Below, piece after piece: positions 1 through 7,528 of a stretch of 11,402 bases of DNA. How positions within the stretch are numbered: position 1 is the first letter of the stretch; each line of letters opens with the position of its first letter. Made by a program: the position numbers and the translations under genes. This stretch comes from Chitinophaga pinensis (GTDB taxonomy: Bacteria > Bacteroidota > Bacteroidia > Chitinophagales > Chitinophagaceae), in the NCBI GenBank assembly GCA_945872805.1, contig CAMCBE010000025.1, positions 1 through 11,402 on the forward strand. The letters run 5' to 3'. The notes beneath the pieces were generated by a model that made no database searches, was not told the origin of the DNA, and worked only from the letters and a program-made list of their open reading frames with translations.

Positions 1-849
1 GGTCATGGTCATATCACGACTCAATATTTCATTTGTTACCGGTACAGCCAACACTGCAGGGTTCAGGTCGACTAATGATTGCTTTGACCTCGCACTTGAA
101 ACCGTTTTATTTGTCATGATATCAGATAAACTATCTACCCGATTTTGTAATTGCCGCACATTTATTAATCTATATTTATTTTTTGATTCCAAATACTGAT
201 CTATAGCCTTTTGCACAAGCACTTCGCAGAATAACTTACTGAAATCTTCGTCTTGTGTAGACATTTCTACTTCCACAAAGGTCCCTTTCTTATCAGGCTT
301 TGCTACAGTCAAATCTTTTTCGAGTATTCGCTTTATCACAAGTTGCATTAAGCTATCTTGAAATCGACTTAGTTCTTGTCCGTCCTTGGTTTGAAAAGGC
401 AATGGGCCTACTCCATATTTTTTTGTCCATTTTTTTTGTAACCCATATACTTGTGAGTATCGGTCTGCCAACGTTGTTTCCGGGACAACACCTTGCAATG
501 GGGTCAGTAGCACCTCCCTACAAAGGCTTTCGCTTTGTAGAAATAAAATAACATTACCCCCAGAAAAAATTCCACCTCCCCCTGCTCCTCCGAGATCAAC
601 ACCAAGTTGACCTGCGAAAGAAGATAATCCGCCTCCTCCAGAACCTGATTCTTCCACAACGAAAGAAATGCGCGATATATATTCTACAGGCCTTAATTTA
701 ATAAATGTATATCCCAATAGAAATCCCAACACAGCAAACCCAATAATTTGTTTGAGTCTTTTTTTGAGAATAGAAAAAACTTTTCTGAAAAATCCAATGA
801 GGTCATAGAGTGATATCTCATCGCTGGAATTAACTTCTTTTATACTCAT
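1..849 (-). CDS. Wzz/GumC-like polysaccharide chain-length determinant (partial, C terminus beyond left edge)
   Basis: An open frame of 283 codons starts at the ATG at 847-849 and reaches base 1 without a stop, so the C-terminal part lies outside the window. The N terminus is cytoplasmic-looking, with the DLIGFFRKVF stretch at residues 16-25. A transmembrane helix follows at about residues 34-50 (QIIGFAVLGFLLGYTFI), then a periplasmic region. Residues 69-99 form a glycine-rich stretch (SGSGGGG, GGAGGGG) ending in FSGGN, a hallmark I recall from Bacteroidota Wzz-domain proteins. Residues 160-245 are charged and helix-rich, as expected of the periplasmic coiled coil. The family sits in the inner membrane and controls polymer length and export. 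Whether a C-terminal tyrosine kinase domain (Wzc-type) follows cannot be seen. The gene starts 9 bp after the stop of the SLBB export gene, so the two are almost certainly co-transcribed. Confidence 0.88.
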   Translation of the reverse strand, partial: MSIKEVNSSDEISLYDLIGFFRKVFSILKKRLKQIIGFAVLGFLLGYTFIKLRPVEYISRISFVVEESGSGGGGLSSFAGQLGVDLGGAGGGGIFSGGNVILFLQSESLCREVLLTPLQGVVPETTLADRYSQVYGLQKKWTKKYGVGPLPFQTKDGQELSRFQDSLMQLVIKRILEKDLTVAKPDKKGTFVEVEMSTQDEDFSKLFCEVLVQKAIDQYLESKNKYRLINVRQLQNRVDSLSDIMTNKTVSSARSKQSLVDLNPAVLAVPVTNEILSRDMTMT

Positions 850-858
850 ATGAATCTA

Positions 859-3306
859 TTATAGTTTTTGTAACAACAGCAAGACTGTAATCAAGCTAGC
901 AAATGACGAAATTAAAACGCCCGCTTTTGACGGATCAAATGCCTTGGAATCAGGCTTAGTTGGAATAAAGATCGAGCTTCCTGGAGTGACTTTGGGATAA
1001 AATCTCACACCAAAATACTGATGCGTTTTCGCAGATCGTCCGTTTGGATAAACAATAAATGATCTTTTTCGATACGCATTTTTTGTAAACCCTCCAGCTG
1101 CAGAGAGGTAACTCGGGAAACCTCTTCCACCTTGGAATTGTATTGTCACTGGTTTTAACACCTCACCTCCAACACTTACTGTATTGGTAAAACGTGGAAT
1201 TACTAACTCATCCCCATCTTCCAATGTAACATCATCTTCACTACCTGGATTATCTAATATGCGCTTAAGATCTAATGCTACATCTGTAGTTTCACTTTTC
1301 AACTCTTCATCTGCAACTAAAGAGCTTGTATCTTGTTTGGCATTTTTTAGACTTGATAACTTTATATTAGACAAAGCCAGACGCTTGATTTCTGATACAT
1401 CCAATTTCATTTTTTTTCGAATCAACTTTGCGCCTGCAATATTTGCATAAGGCAATAACCCTCCAGTACGCTTCATAATTGAGCTCAACTTTTCTTCGGG
1501 ACTTGTCAACGTATAGTTGCCTGTGTAAAGAACTTCTCCAGTCACCTTAATTGAAATCTGCTTTACTTTAAGCGGATCAGTTTTAATACTTATGATGTCG
1601 AAAGGTTTCAGAAAGACATCAGCACCTAAGCTGCTCAAATCTTTTTTAATTTCGAGTTGAATGATCTCAGAAGTCGATTCTCCCCTCTTACCTAAATTGA
1701 TGTCATTACGACGACGGCCAATCTCGATATTAGATGGTGTGGCACTTTCCATAAATCCACCTGCCTGCAGAATTAATGCTTGCAAGGATAAAGAATCTTC
1801 GTATTTATAATCGCCGGGTAATTTAACTGGACCCAATATGGTAACAGTTGTACTATCTCGCAGGTCAAGTAAAGAAACAACATAAATACTATCTTCCTTC
1901 TTCAGTGGCAAACTACTTTTACCTAAAATAATATCTTTAAGATCAATACTTTTATATTCCTTTGTTTTATCATCCCTCAACCTCACCATATTCGCTCTTC
2001 CAGTAAAGGCATCTTCTTTTAATCCTTGGGCTTTTTCAATTAGCCTACTCAAATCCATACCAGGCTCTAACGCATAAGCACCAGGCTTAAACACTGCTCC
2101 AGATATGATAACCCTATTTTGAAATCTGTTTACTACAGAGTCTATATAGAGTGAATCACCATTTTCTAAGTTGAATGTAGAAAAATCTGCACGGGCGATA
2201 TCAATCACCTTTCGTTCAACATCTGTATAACGTGTACCCGTAATTCTTCCTTTGAATGCACTTCCCTTAAAGCCTCCAGCAAATGATAAAGCAGAGGATA
2301 AAGATTCTGAAGTTCGAATTTCGAAAATGCCTGTTCTGTTTAATCCACCTTCCAGCACAATTTGTGTCTGAACATATGGAACACGAATTACATCGTTGTC
2401 ACGCAAGGTGATGTTTGTAGCTTGATCTCCTTTCAAAATAAAATCATACAAATCTGCGATCAAGATTGTTTTGCCGCTGCGAACCAATTCAATATTTCTG
2501 TATGAACCATTTTCAGTAGGGCCACCACAGGTGTATAATGCATTAAAAAATGTCGCCAATGACGGCAATGTCATAGTACCTGGCTTACGTACAGCACCAA
2601 CTATGGTAACTTGAATACTTCGGATAGAACCGAGTGTCAATTGAAATTTGGTTTCACCCGAACTAAGTGCAGGATAATATTTTGTAAGTCGTGCTTTTAG
2701 AACACCTGCTGCTTGTTCAATTGTCATACCCCCCACATTAACCGGACCTGCATACTTAACACTGATAAATCCGTCAGGAGAAACAGTCAATGTTTGACTG
2801 GAAATATTATTTCCATAAATATCCAATTGAAGTTCATCATCTGGACCGACCATATAGCTACGCGGTGTAGCAATTTTAAGATTCGGGACGAAAAGTGGAT
2901 CAGCACTGGTAAACAATTCTGCGCCAAAAACTCTAGATGTTTCAACAGGTGGTGCCACAAAAATGGGCGCTTCACCCTTGAATGTTCTCTTTACAGATTG
3001 TTCCGAGCTATTCCCATTAGGTTGAGTTGTTGAACTTACAGCAGCATCAGGCATCAAAAGGCCAAGTCGTTCTGACAACATTTGCACTTCCGTATCAGGC
3101 ATGCCCCTATCTTGGAACTGCTTGATGACATCATCTTTGGTTAGATTGGACTCTTTTGCTTTTTGAGCCATCTGAGCCAACATGGCATCTGTTATTTGAA
3201 CAGATTTTGCCTTACTTAAATCGGCAGGCAATTGTTGTGCAAACAATGTTGCAGTAAAAAAGACAAAAAAAGTTAGAAAGAATGAAAGCTTAATGATATA
3301 CCGCAT
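859..3306 (-). CDS. Multi-SLBB polysaccharide export protein (Wza-like)
   Basis: This 815-residue protein has a signal peptide (residues 1-23, ending LFA before QQ) without a lipobox cysteine. A charged helical segment (30-85) and a low-complexity linker follow. A polysaccharide-export domain lies at about 148-230 (YMVGPDDELQLDIYG; LTVSPDGFISVKYAGPV). At least six SLBB-like repeats come next, each opening with a strand-G-x-V-x-x-P/T-G pattern: VTIVGAVRKPG (233), IVLEGGLNRTG (316), VIISGAVFKPG (399), VTILGPVKLPG (488), IKVTGEVLYTG (586) and VSVGGEVLKP (710). A hydrophobic C-terminal helix (about 796-815) could be the outer-membrane-spanning segment, as in Wza. The protein is about twice the length of E. 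coli Wza because of the extra SLBB repeats, which is common in Bacteroidota. It probably forms the periplasmic and outer-membrane conduit for exopolysaccharide or capsule and partners the chain-length protein encoded 9 bp downstream. No close promoter match was seen. Confidence 0.92.
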   Translation of the reverse strand: MRYIIKLSFFLTFFVFFTATLFAQQLPADLSKAKSVQITDAMLAQMAQKAKESNLTKDDVIKQFQDRGMPDTEVQMLSERLGLLMPDAAVSSTTQPNGNSSEQSVKRTFKGEAPIFVAPPVETSRVFGAELFTSADPLFVPNLKIATPRSYMVGPDDELQLDIYGNNISSQTLTVSPDGFISVKYAGPVNVGGMTIEQAAGVLKARLTKYYPALSSGETKFQLTLGSIRSIQVTIVGAVRKPGTMTLPSLATFFNALYTCGGPTENGSYRNIELVRSGKTILIADLYDFILKGDQATNITLRDNDVIRVPYVQTQIVLEGGLNRTGIFEIRTSESLSSALSFAGGFKGSAFKGRITGTRYTDVERKVIDIARADFSTFNLENGDSLYIDSVVNRFQNRVIISGAVFKPGAYALEPGMDLSRLIEKAQGLKEDAFTGRANMVRLRDDKTKEYKSIDLKDIILGKSSLPLKKEDSIYVVSLLDLRDSTTVTILGPVKLPGDYKYEDSLSLQALILQAGGFMESATPSNIEIGRRRNDINLGKRGESTSEIIQLEIKKDLSSLGADVFLKPFDIISIKTDPLKVKQISIKVTGEVLYTGNYTLTSPEEKLSSIMKRTGGLLPYANIAGAKLIRKKMKLDVSEIKRLALSNIKLSSLKNAKQDTSSLVADEELKSETTDVALDLKRILDNPGSEDDVTLEDGDELVIPRFTNTVSVGGEVLKPVTIQFQGGRGFPSYLSAAGGFTKNAYRKRSFIVYPNGRSAKTHQYFGVRFYPKVTPGSSIFIPTKPDSKAFDPSKAGVLISSFASLITVLLLLQKL

Positions 3307-3824
3307 GTGGATATTTTATTGTTAAATGTCTTTATGTCTGGATGTAATAATCTTTGAGCCGTGAAATTAAAGTTAAAATGGGATATTCTTTAAGAAGTTA
3401 CATAGAGAAACTTCCATTTGACCATAGCTTCGCCTCCTCAGTCACATCATGACTAAATTAGCTTTAGTTAAAATACTGCATCTAGTTGATATTTTTCAAC
3501 ATAAATAAGTACCTCAATAGGCAATAATATCAACCATTTTTTGATTAAGATACATTGCATTTGATATTGCAATTCAATAACTTAGCTTCTAAAATGCTCA
3601 AAAAATGTTAAATGGAGTGTTTGCTAGTGGCAGTTCTGAAAAATCAGCTTTTTTTATTGATTTAACCATGGCAGATGTGACGTAAAAAACGTTAACCCAC
3701 ATACTTCTATTCACGAAGAATAACCACTATCTTTTGAGGATGGAAAATCAAGTTTTATGTCCAATTTCAAGTACTGTTTAAGCACTAAAAACACTGCTAC
3801 AAATCTACCCAAAAATACGTTATG
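3307..3824. other. Long non-coding leader region upstream of the export operon
   Basis: About 520 bp of AT-rich DNA lies between the export gene start and the terminator candidate of the SAM-HAT gene. I find no credible gene: the longest small frames are about 26 codons and unrecognised. Small inverted repeats are visible. ACTAAA/TTTAGT (3452-3457 and 3463-3468) has a 5-base loop, and GTTGA/TCAAC (3485-3489 and 3496-3500) has a 6-base loop. The only exact minus-strand TAnnTTTG word is TAGATTTG at 3800-3807, but it has no TTTG at the right spacing and would give a leader of nearly 500 nt. The promoter of the export operon is presumably here but I cannot place it. Confidence 0.4.
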
Positions 3825-3862
3825 AAAAAACTCGGCTTTCAGGGTAAAAAGGCTTTGCCGAA
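3825..3862 (-). terminator. Candidate intrinsic terminator after the SAM-HAT gene
   Basis: On the minus strand, TCGGC (3861-3857) pairs with GCCGA (3836-3832) across a 20-base loop, with one possible flanking G-T pair. A run of six T follows after one G (3830-3825). It begins 25 bp after the stop codon at 3887. The short stem and long loop make it weaker than the other terminators in this window. Confidence 0.4.
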
Positions 3863-3886
3863 TGCAGTTGGTCACGAAAAAATTAC

Positions 3887-4705
3887 TTACTCAAAAAATA
3901 CTTTAATTGTCTGGTAATATTGCCTCTTTTCATGGTGATGATTATCCGAACTACTGAATTCCCCTAAACCAAACAATGGGGCCGCATAACCTTTATTGAC
4001 CGCTATTTCAAGGAATCCAGATTCATTAAAGAAGGCTAGTTTTTCCCCTTCGGGAACTTCAGCATAATGGCTACTTATCTTTTCTATGAAGGCATCACGC
4101 AGGAGCACAATTTTAAACTTTCGTCCCTTTCGCTGCTCTTCAAAATCGTTTCGGGTAATGTTCACAATCACATTTAAATATCGATCAATCATTAGGATCT
4201 GACCTTCAATGTATTGGGCTGTGAAATAGGGCTTTACCCTATTCTTTTCCTGAATAGCCACTTCTACATTTCCAATTTTCTCCCATTTAACACCGCTTAG
4301 TATGGCGGAGAAGGCTTCAACGAAAATCGCTGTAAAATTTCGAATATTCTTTGGGGTTGAAGCAGGAATCGGTAAGGCTATTACATTTTCCGGCTTTTGA
4401 TCTAAAATCATGGTAATCAGACCATTATCAGGAATTCCGATATATTGATTGTCTTGCTTGACCAAGAGCAGGTGATCTGCATTATTATCAAATGAATTAA
4501 TGAAAATCAGGTGAAAGGATTCGGGTGGAAAGCTTTCTAGAAACCCTTTACAGACATAGGCTGCCTGCATGTAATTATACGGAATGATGTCATGTGTGAT
4601 ATCAATAACCGTAAACCCATCATTTAGCTTCAACATCTCCCCTTTCACTACACCAACGAGGTGATCTGACGATCCAAAATCACTGGTAAAGGTTAGAATG
4701 GGCAT
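3887..4705 (-). CDS. SAM hydroxide adenosyltransferase (DUF62) family protein, divergent active site
   Basis: This 272-residue protein has the two-domain layout of the DUF62/SAM-HAT family, relatives of the SAM-dependent fluorinase and chlorinase. The N-terminal domain opens with TSDFG (7-11), D14, VGVVKG (17-22) and IDITHDI (34-40), and carries PDNG at 92-95. The C-terminal beta-barrel domain starts near 160 and has DRYLNVIVNI (174-183) and NESGFLEIAVNKGYAA (227-242). Characterised members split SAM into adenosine and methionine using water held by an Asp-Arg-His triad. Here the usual VVDPGVGT..R segment reads FINSFDNNADH (68-78), and the usual FHGRD segment reads NFTAIF (123-128). The triad residues therefore appear to be absent. 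Fold membership is clear, but the hydrolase activity is doubtful; it may bind SAM or adenosine or use another chemistry. It lies 71 bp downstream of the SDR gene on the same strand and is probably co-transcribed with it. Confidence 0.85.
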   Translation of the reverse strand: MPILTFTSDFGSSDHLVGVVKGEMLKLNDGFTVIDITHDIIPYNYMQAAYVCKGFLESFPPESFHLIFINSFDNNADHLLLVKQDNQYIGIPDNGLITMILDQKPENVIALPIPASTPKNIRNFTAIFVEAFSAILSGVKWEKIGNVEVAIQEKNRVKPYFTAQYIEGQILMIDRYLNVIVNITRNDFEEQRKGRKFKIVLLRDAFIEKISSHYAEVPEGEKLAFFNESGFLEIAVNKGYAAPLFGLGEFSSSDNHHHEKRQYYQTIKVFFE

Positions 4706-4776
4706 AAGGGGTTGAAAAATAGGTTTGAATGGTGAAAATACATCCTGTTAGTCGATTTTAGTACTCTTGAAACAGC

Positions 4777-5592
4777 TCATTTGATAAGTTCATCTCCTTT
4801 AAAAAAGAACCTTCGGGTTAGTTTATCGGTAAGTCCAGGGAAAAATTTATTCATGAAAACGGTTTCCTTGCCCTGAAAGGTCATAACGAGTGTGCGCTTC
4901 CTTTTTTGAATGGCAATGATGATTCGCCGGGCACATTCATCTGCATTCATCAATTTGTTTTCATCTAATGGAGACTCTCCCTGCGATTCCCCCTTGCTGT
5001 TCAAGGCTACATTACGGATATTAGAAGCAGTGAACCCCGGACAAACCCACATCACATGAACTCCTTTAGAAATGACTTCGGTTTTAATCGATTCTAGCCA
5101 ACCTTGTAATGCAAATTTTGAAGCTGAATACCCACTTCTGCCTGGAAGTCCACGATAGCCTGCTATAGATGAAACACCCACCACAACTCCTTTCGATTTA
5201 ATTAGAAATGGTAACGCATAGGTAGTTGTATAAACACTTCCATAGAAATTAACGTCCATCACTTTCTTTATAACGGGGATGAGTCCGGAACCAGCATCTT
5301 CTAATAAACCACGCATCGATATACCTGCATTATTAATTAAAATATCAATTCCTCCAAACATATTCACTGTATGCAATACCATTTTCTCACATTCCTTTTC
5401 ATTGGTTACATCAACCGGCAGTACGGATAATTTACCGATGGGTGCCTCCGCTTCAAGTGCTAAGATTTTTTGTTGCGATCTACCGCAGGTTACAACATTG
5501 GCGCCCAATCCTAGGAATTGAAGTACTAATGACTTACCGATACCATCGGTACCTCCGGTAATTAGTACCGTTTTATTATAAAAAGTATTCAT
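4777..5592 (-). CDS. SDR-family NAD(P)-dependent oxidoreductase
   Basis: This is a 271-residue classical short-chain dehydrogenase/reductase. The cofactor-binding glycine motif is TGGTDGIGK (12-20). DVT at 61-63 contacts the adenine in this family, and NNAG is at 87-90. The catalytic tetrad is complete: N115 (in VMDVNFYG), S142 (in VSSIAG), Y155 and K159 (in YSASK). The basic residues after the second beta strand (CGRSQQK, 36-42) suggest a preference for NADP(H), which is inference. The C-terminal tail (KRKRTLVM...FFPGLTDKL) resembles DHRS7-like SDRs that act on lipids or steroids, but the substrate cannot be read from sequence. The ATG at 5590-5592 gives a normal-length N terminus just before the first strand (KTVLITGG). 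The gene diverges from tRNA-Lys. Its own promoter was not identified and may overlap the tRNA unit. Confidence 0.92.
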   Translation of the reverse strand: MNTFYNKTVLITGGTDGIGKSLVLQFLGLGANVVTCGRSQQKILALEAEAPIGKLSVLPVDVTNEKECEKMVLHTVNMFGGIDILINNAGISMRGLLEDAGSGLIPVIKKVMDVNFYGSVYTTTYALPFLIKSKGVVVGVSSIAGYRGLPGRSGYSASKFALQGWLESIKTEVISKGVHVMWVCPGFTASNIRNVALNSKGESQGESPLDENKLMNADECARRIIIAIQKRKRTLVMTFQGKETVFMNKFFPGLTDKLTRRFFFKGDELIK

Positions 5593-5617
5593 GGTGTAAA
5601 ATTAAATCACTTTTCTT

Positions 5618-5648
5618 TTTGCTTGAGTATCAAAAGACCTTATTTTTG
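5618..5648 (+). promoter_or_regulatory. Bacteroidota-type promoter of tRNA-Lys
   Basis: TTTG at 5618-5621 and TATTTTTG at 5641-5648 (TAnnTTTG) are separated by exactly 19 bp, the usual spacing for the primary sigma factor of this phylum. Transcription would begin near 5653. A small CCGT/ACGG hairpin (5654-5657 and 5664-5667) lies in the short leader, and the mature tRNA starts at 5674. Confidence 0.75.
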
Positions 5649-5673
5649 CACTCCCGTCGAAAAACGGCGGATT

Positions 5674-5746
5674 GAACTCGTAGCTCAGTTGGTAGAGCAA
5701 TACACTTTTAATGTATGGGCCCTGGGTTCGAGTCCCAGCGGGTTCA
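5674..5746 (+). tRNA. tRNA-Lys (anticodon TTT)
   Basis: A complete 73-nt cloverleaf can be folded by hand. The acceptor stem is GAACTCG (5674-5680) with CGGGTTC (5739-5745). The D stem is GCTC/GAGC around AGTTGGTA. The anticodon stem is ATACA/TGTAT around the loop CTTTTAA, placing anticodon TTT at 5707-5709. A five-base variable region follows, then T stem CTGGG/CCCAG around TTCGAGT. The discriminator base is A5746. CCA is not encoded (CTCA follows), so it must be added enzymatically. It is a single-gene unit with its own promoter upstream and terminator downstream. Confidence 0.97.
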
Positions 5747-5750
5747 CTCA

Positions 5751-5779
5751 AATGACTATCAGAAATGATGGTCATTTTT
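5751..5779 (+). terminator. Intrinsic terminator of tRNA-Lys
   Basis: AATGACTATC (5751-5760) pairs with GATGGTCATT (5767-5776) as a 10-bp stem with one T-G wobble and an AGAAAT loop. It runs directly into a T run ending at 5779, and starts only 4 nt after the tRNA 3' end. Confidence 0.85.
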
Positions 5780-5992
5780 GTTTCCATGAATTCAAAATAC
5801 TACTTATTTTGGCCTTCTTCTACATTTTATACTCTCAAAAACTCGGGAAATATTACTTAGGTGCTTGTTAAATGAATGTTATTACATCTGCTTTTTCTTA
5901 GTCCTGTTTAACCAGACCATCTCTTAATACCCTGATAAATGAACAGGCTGAAACCTTTTATTTAAATTCATGTTAGAAGTAAAAATAACAAA

Positions 5993-6505
5993 ATGAAAAT
6001 TAAAACTCTTGCCTTGACCTTGTTTGCAATTGCTACTATGTTTGTTAATGCAAATGCACAAAAAACAATTGTAGACATTGCAGTTGGATCAAAAGACCAC
6101 ACTACACTGGTTGCAGCTTTGAAGGCCGCTGATTTAGTAGCTACTTTGCAAAGTGCTGGACCTTTCACTGTTTTCGCACCGACAAATGCAGCTTTTGCAA
6201 ATCTTCCTGCTGGAACAGTTGAAACATTATTGAAACCAGAAAACAAAACAACATTGGCAAACATCCTAACTTATCACGTTGTTTCAGGTAATTTGAATGC
6301 AAAAGCAGTCCTTGAAGCAATTAAAGATGGCGGTGGTTCTGTTACGCTTAAAACTGTTAGTGGTGGAAGTCTAATTGCTTCAATCAAAGAAGGTAAAGTA
6401 ATTTTGACTGATGAGAAAGGTGGTGTATCTACAGTAGTTGCTACAGACTTAGTTGGAAGCAATGGTGTAATCCATGTAATCGATTCAGTGGTATTGCCTA
6501 AATAA
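5993..6505 (+). CDS. Secreted single-domain fasciclin (FAS1) protein
   Basis: This 170-residue protein has a clear signal peptide (1-22; KIK, hydrophobic core, NANA before Q). A single FAS1 domain fills the rest of the chain. The H1 box is GPFTVFAPTNAAF (56-68), the conserved Tyr-His pair is at 94-95 (TYHVVSGN), and the H2 box is NGVIHVIDSVVLPK (157-170), where the protein ends. FAS1 domains mediate adhesion or carbohydrate/protein interactions at the cell surface. In Bacteroidota such small proteins are common, abundant and exported, with ill-defined roles. The gene stands alone on the plus strand and is followed 27 bp downstream by a strong terminator. No TAnnTTTG match was found in the 213 bp upstream (5780-5992), which otherwise holds nothing recognisable. 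Confidence 0.95.
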   Translation: MKIKTLALTLFAIATMFVNANAQKTIVDIAVGSKDHTTLVAALKAADLVATLQSAGPFTVFAPTNAAFANLPAGTVETLLKPENKTTLANILTYHVVSGNLNAKAVLEAIKDGGGSVTLKTVSGGSLIASIKEGKVILTDEKGGVSTVVATDLVGSNGVIHVIDSVVLPK

Positions 6506-6532
6506 ATTTTAGAATACCTACAATGCTTTTAG

Positions 6533-6563
6533 AAATGCCACTGACTCAAATCAGTGGCATTTT
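6533..6563 (+). terminator. Intrinsic terminator of the fasciclin gene
   Basis: A perfect 12-bp stem, AAATGCCACTGA (6533-6544) with TCAGTGGCATTT (6551-6562), encloses the loop CTCAAA. The T tail is short (TTTT then G). The stem is symmetrical, but it lies far (over 250 bp) from the end of the convergent DUF2071 gene, so it mainly serves the fasciclin gene. Confidence 0.88.
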
Positions 6564-6690
6564 GTTATGAATTAAAAAAATGATTTTTAAAATAACCTAG
6601 TCCTGAGGGCCTAAAGATTAAAATAAGTACTCATTCTAAAAATAGTAGATTGTTAGTTGTTAAATAAACATATAGCAATAAACCGCTAGC

Positions 6691-6802
6691 CCTAATGATG
6701 TCGTTTCAATCGATATATGGTATCGTGTGACTCAATTGATTAAATCATGAAATGAACTCAATTATTAATACGGCGAAAATTGGACGGGAAATCATCATTA
6801 GG
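6691..6802. repeat. Intergenic segment bounded by a 10-bp perfect inverted repeat
   Basis: CCTAATGATG (6691-6700) and CATCATTAGG (6793-6802) are exact reverse complements 92 bp apart. Inside lie a small CGATA/TATCG hairpin (6711-6715 and 6721-6725) and a direct repeat, ACTCAATTGATTAA (6730-6743) and ACTCAATTATTAA (6756-6768). It sits just past the stop of the DUF2071 gene. No coding frame is evident and no target-site duplication was seen. It could be a small MITE-like remnant, a structured 3' region or chance. The rest of the 6564-6814 gap shows nothing else. Confidence 0.35.
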
Positions 6803-6814
6803 ATAAATTAGCAT

Positions 6815-7528
6815 TTAAAATCGATCTCTTTTCCAATTAACACGAACCTGAGAACCTTCTGCCATTATAATAGAACTAGGTGCTTGAGTACTTAAGCTAG
6901 AGAAAGCAGTCCCATACATCGATGCAAAATCACAATCAATCGTACTGTTCAAAATGTTATTCGTCATCCACTTTGGATGTTGTATTCTATACTCTTGTGT
7001 AATCAATGGAGATAACTTAGTAAAACCAAAATAACGTTCGAAAATAAACTCCTCAATGCTTGATGGCTCTATCTTATATTTATCTAAATCTGATTTAACA
7101 CTGATAGAATTCCATTTGTCACTTATCCTCCACTCGTAATTGATATGTTTATGCTCAGATATGTTGATAGAACTTTTAGTAGGGATAGATATATAATGTT
7201 CTTTATATAACTTATTTGCTAAGAGTGCTACAATTTTATATGGTACAGTTTCATTAATGAATACAACCCCTTTTTTAATTTTTTTCCCCTCAGTCCTTTT
7301 CACATAAAATCGAAGATTAATCTCTTCAAATGAACCGAAAAATGGGATAGGCACCCCAAACAAACTTGTTTTCTTAAACATAAATCCAACAAGGCTTACA
7401 TAGGCTTTAGAATTATAAAAATCTAATTCTACTCCCTTAGGTAGATAGGGGTTTAAGATGGAGGGAGCCACCTCATAGTTTGCCATAATTAAATTTTCCC
7501 AATTTGCTTTTAAGAATACATCTGCCAT
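6815..7528 (-). CDS. DUF2071 (YqjF-like) family protein
   Basis: This 237-residue soluble protein matches the DUF2071 pattern along its length. It has W10 and L13 near the start and LPKGVELDFYNSKAYVSLVGF at 29-49. It also has FGVPIPFFGSFEEINLRFYV at 57-76, KGVVFINETVP at 86-96, LANKLYKEHY at 103-112 and FERYFGFTK at 163-171. The length is normal for the family and there is no signal peptide or membrane helix. No biochemical function is established for this family, to my knowledge. It starts 65 bp after the photolyase-like gene on the same strand with no terminator between, so it may be the last gene of that transcript. A role alongside light or DNA-damage response is only a guess from this neighbour. 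Confidence 0.85.
   Translation of the reverse strand: MADVFLKANWENLIMANYEVAPSILNPYLPKGVELDFYNSKAYVSLVGFMFKKTSLFGVPIPFFGSFEEINLRFYVKRTEGKKIKKGVVFINETVPYKIVALLANKLYKEHYISIPTKSSINISEHKHINYEWRISDKWNSISVKSDLDKYKIEPSSIEEFIFERYFGFTKLSPLITQEYRIQHPKWMTNNILNSTIDCDFASMYGTAFSSLSTQAPSSIIMAEGSQVRVNWKRDRF

Noticed and set aside
300..551. Plus-strand frame of 83 codons
   Set aside because: It lies opposite the well-supported chain-length determinant gene, has no family resemblance, and its hydrophobic stretch mirrors the minus-strand codons.
2713..3033. Plus-strand frame of 106 codons, and a minus-strand frame in another phase at 2787-2975
   Set aside because: Both lie entirely inside the SLBB export gene, whose domain content is clear.
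3605..3685. Plus-strand frame of 26 codons (MLNGVFASGS...) in the long intergenic region
   Set aside because: Too short, no recognisable family, no promoter and no neighbour with which it would form an operon; a 23-codon frame exists on the other strand of the same stretch.
5753..5871. Plus-strand frame of 39 codons with a hydrophobic stretch, starting inside the tRNA terminator region
   Set aside because: Its first codons are the terminator hairpin of tRNA-Lys, it has no promoter of its own, and the hydrophobicity is explained by AT-rich DNA.
5968..6462. Minus-strand frames opposite the fasciclin gene
   Set aside because: The plus-strand FAS1 protein has signal peptide, H1 and H2 boxes and a strong terminator; the opposite frames have no recognisable features.
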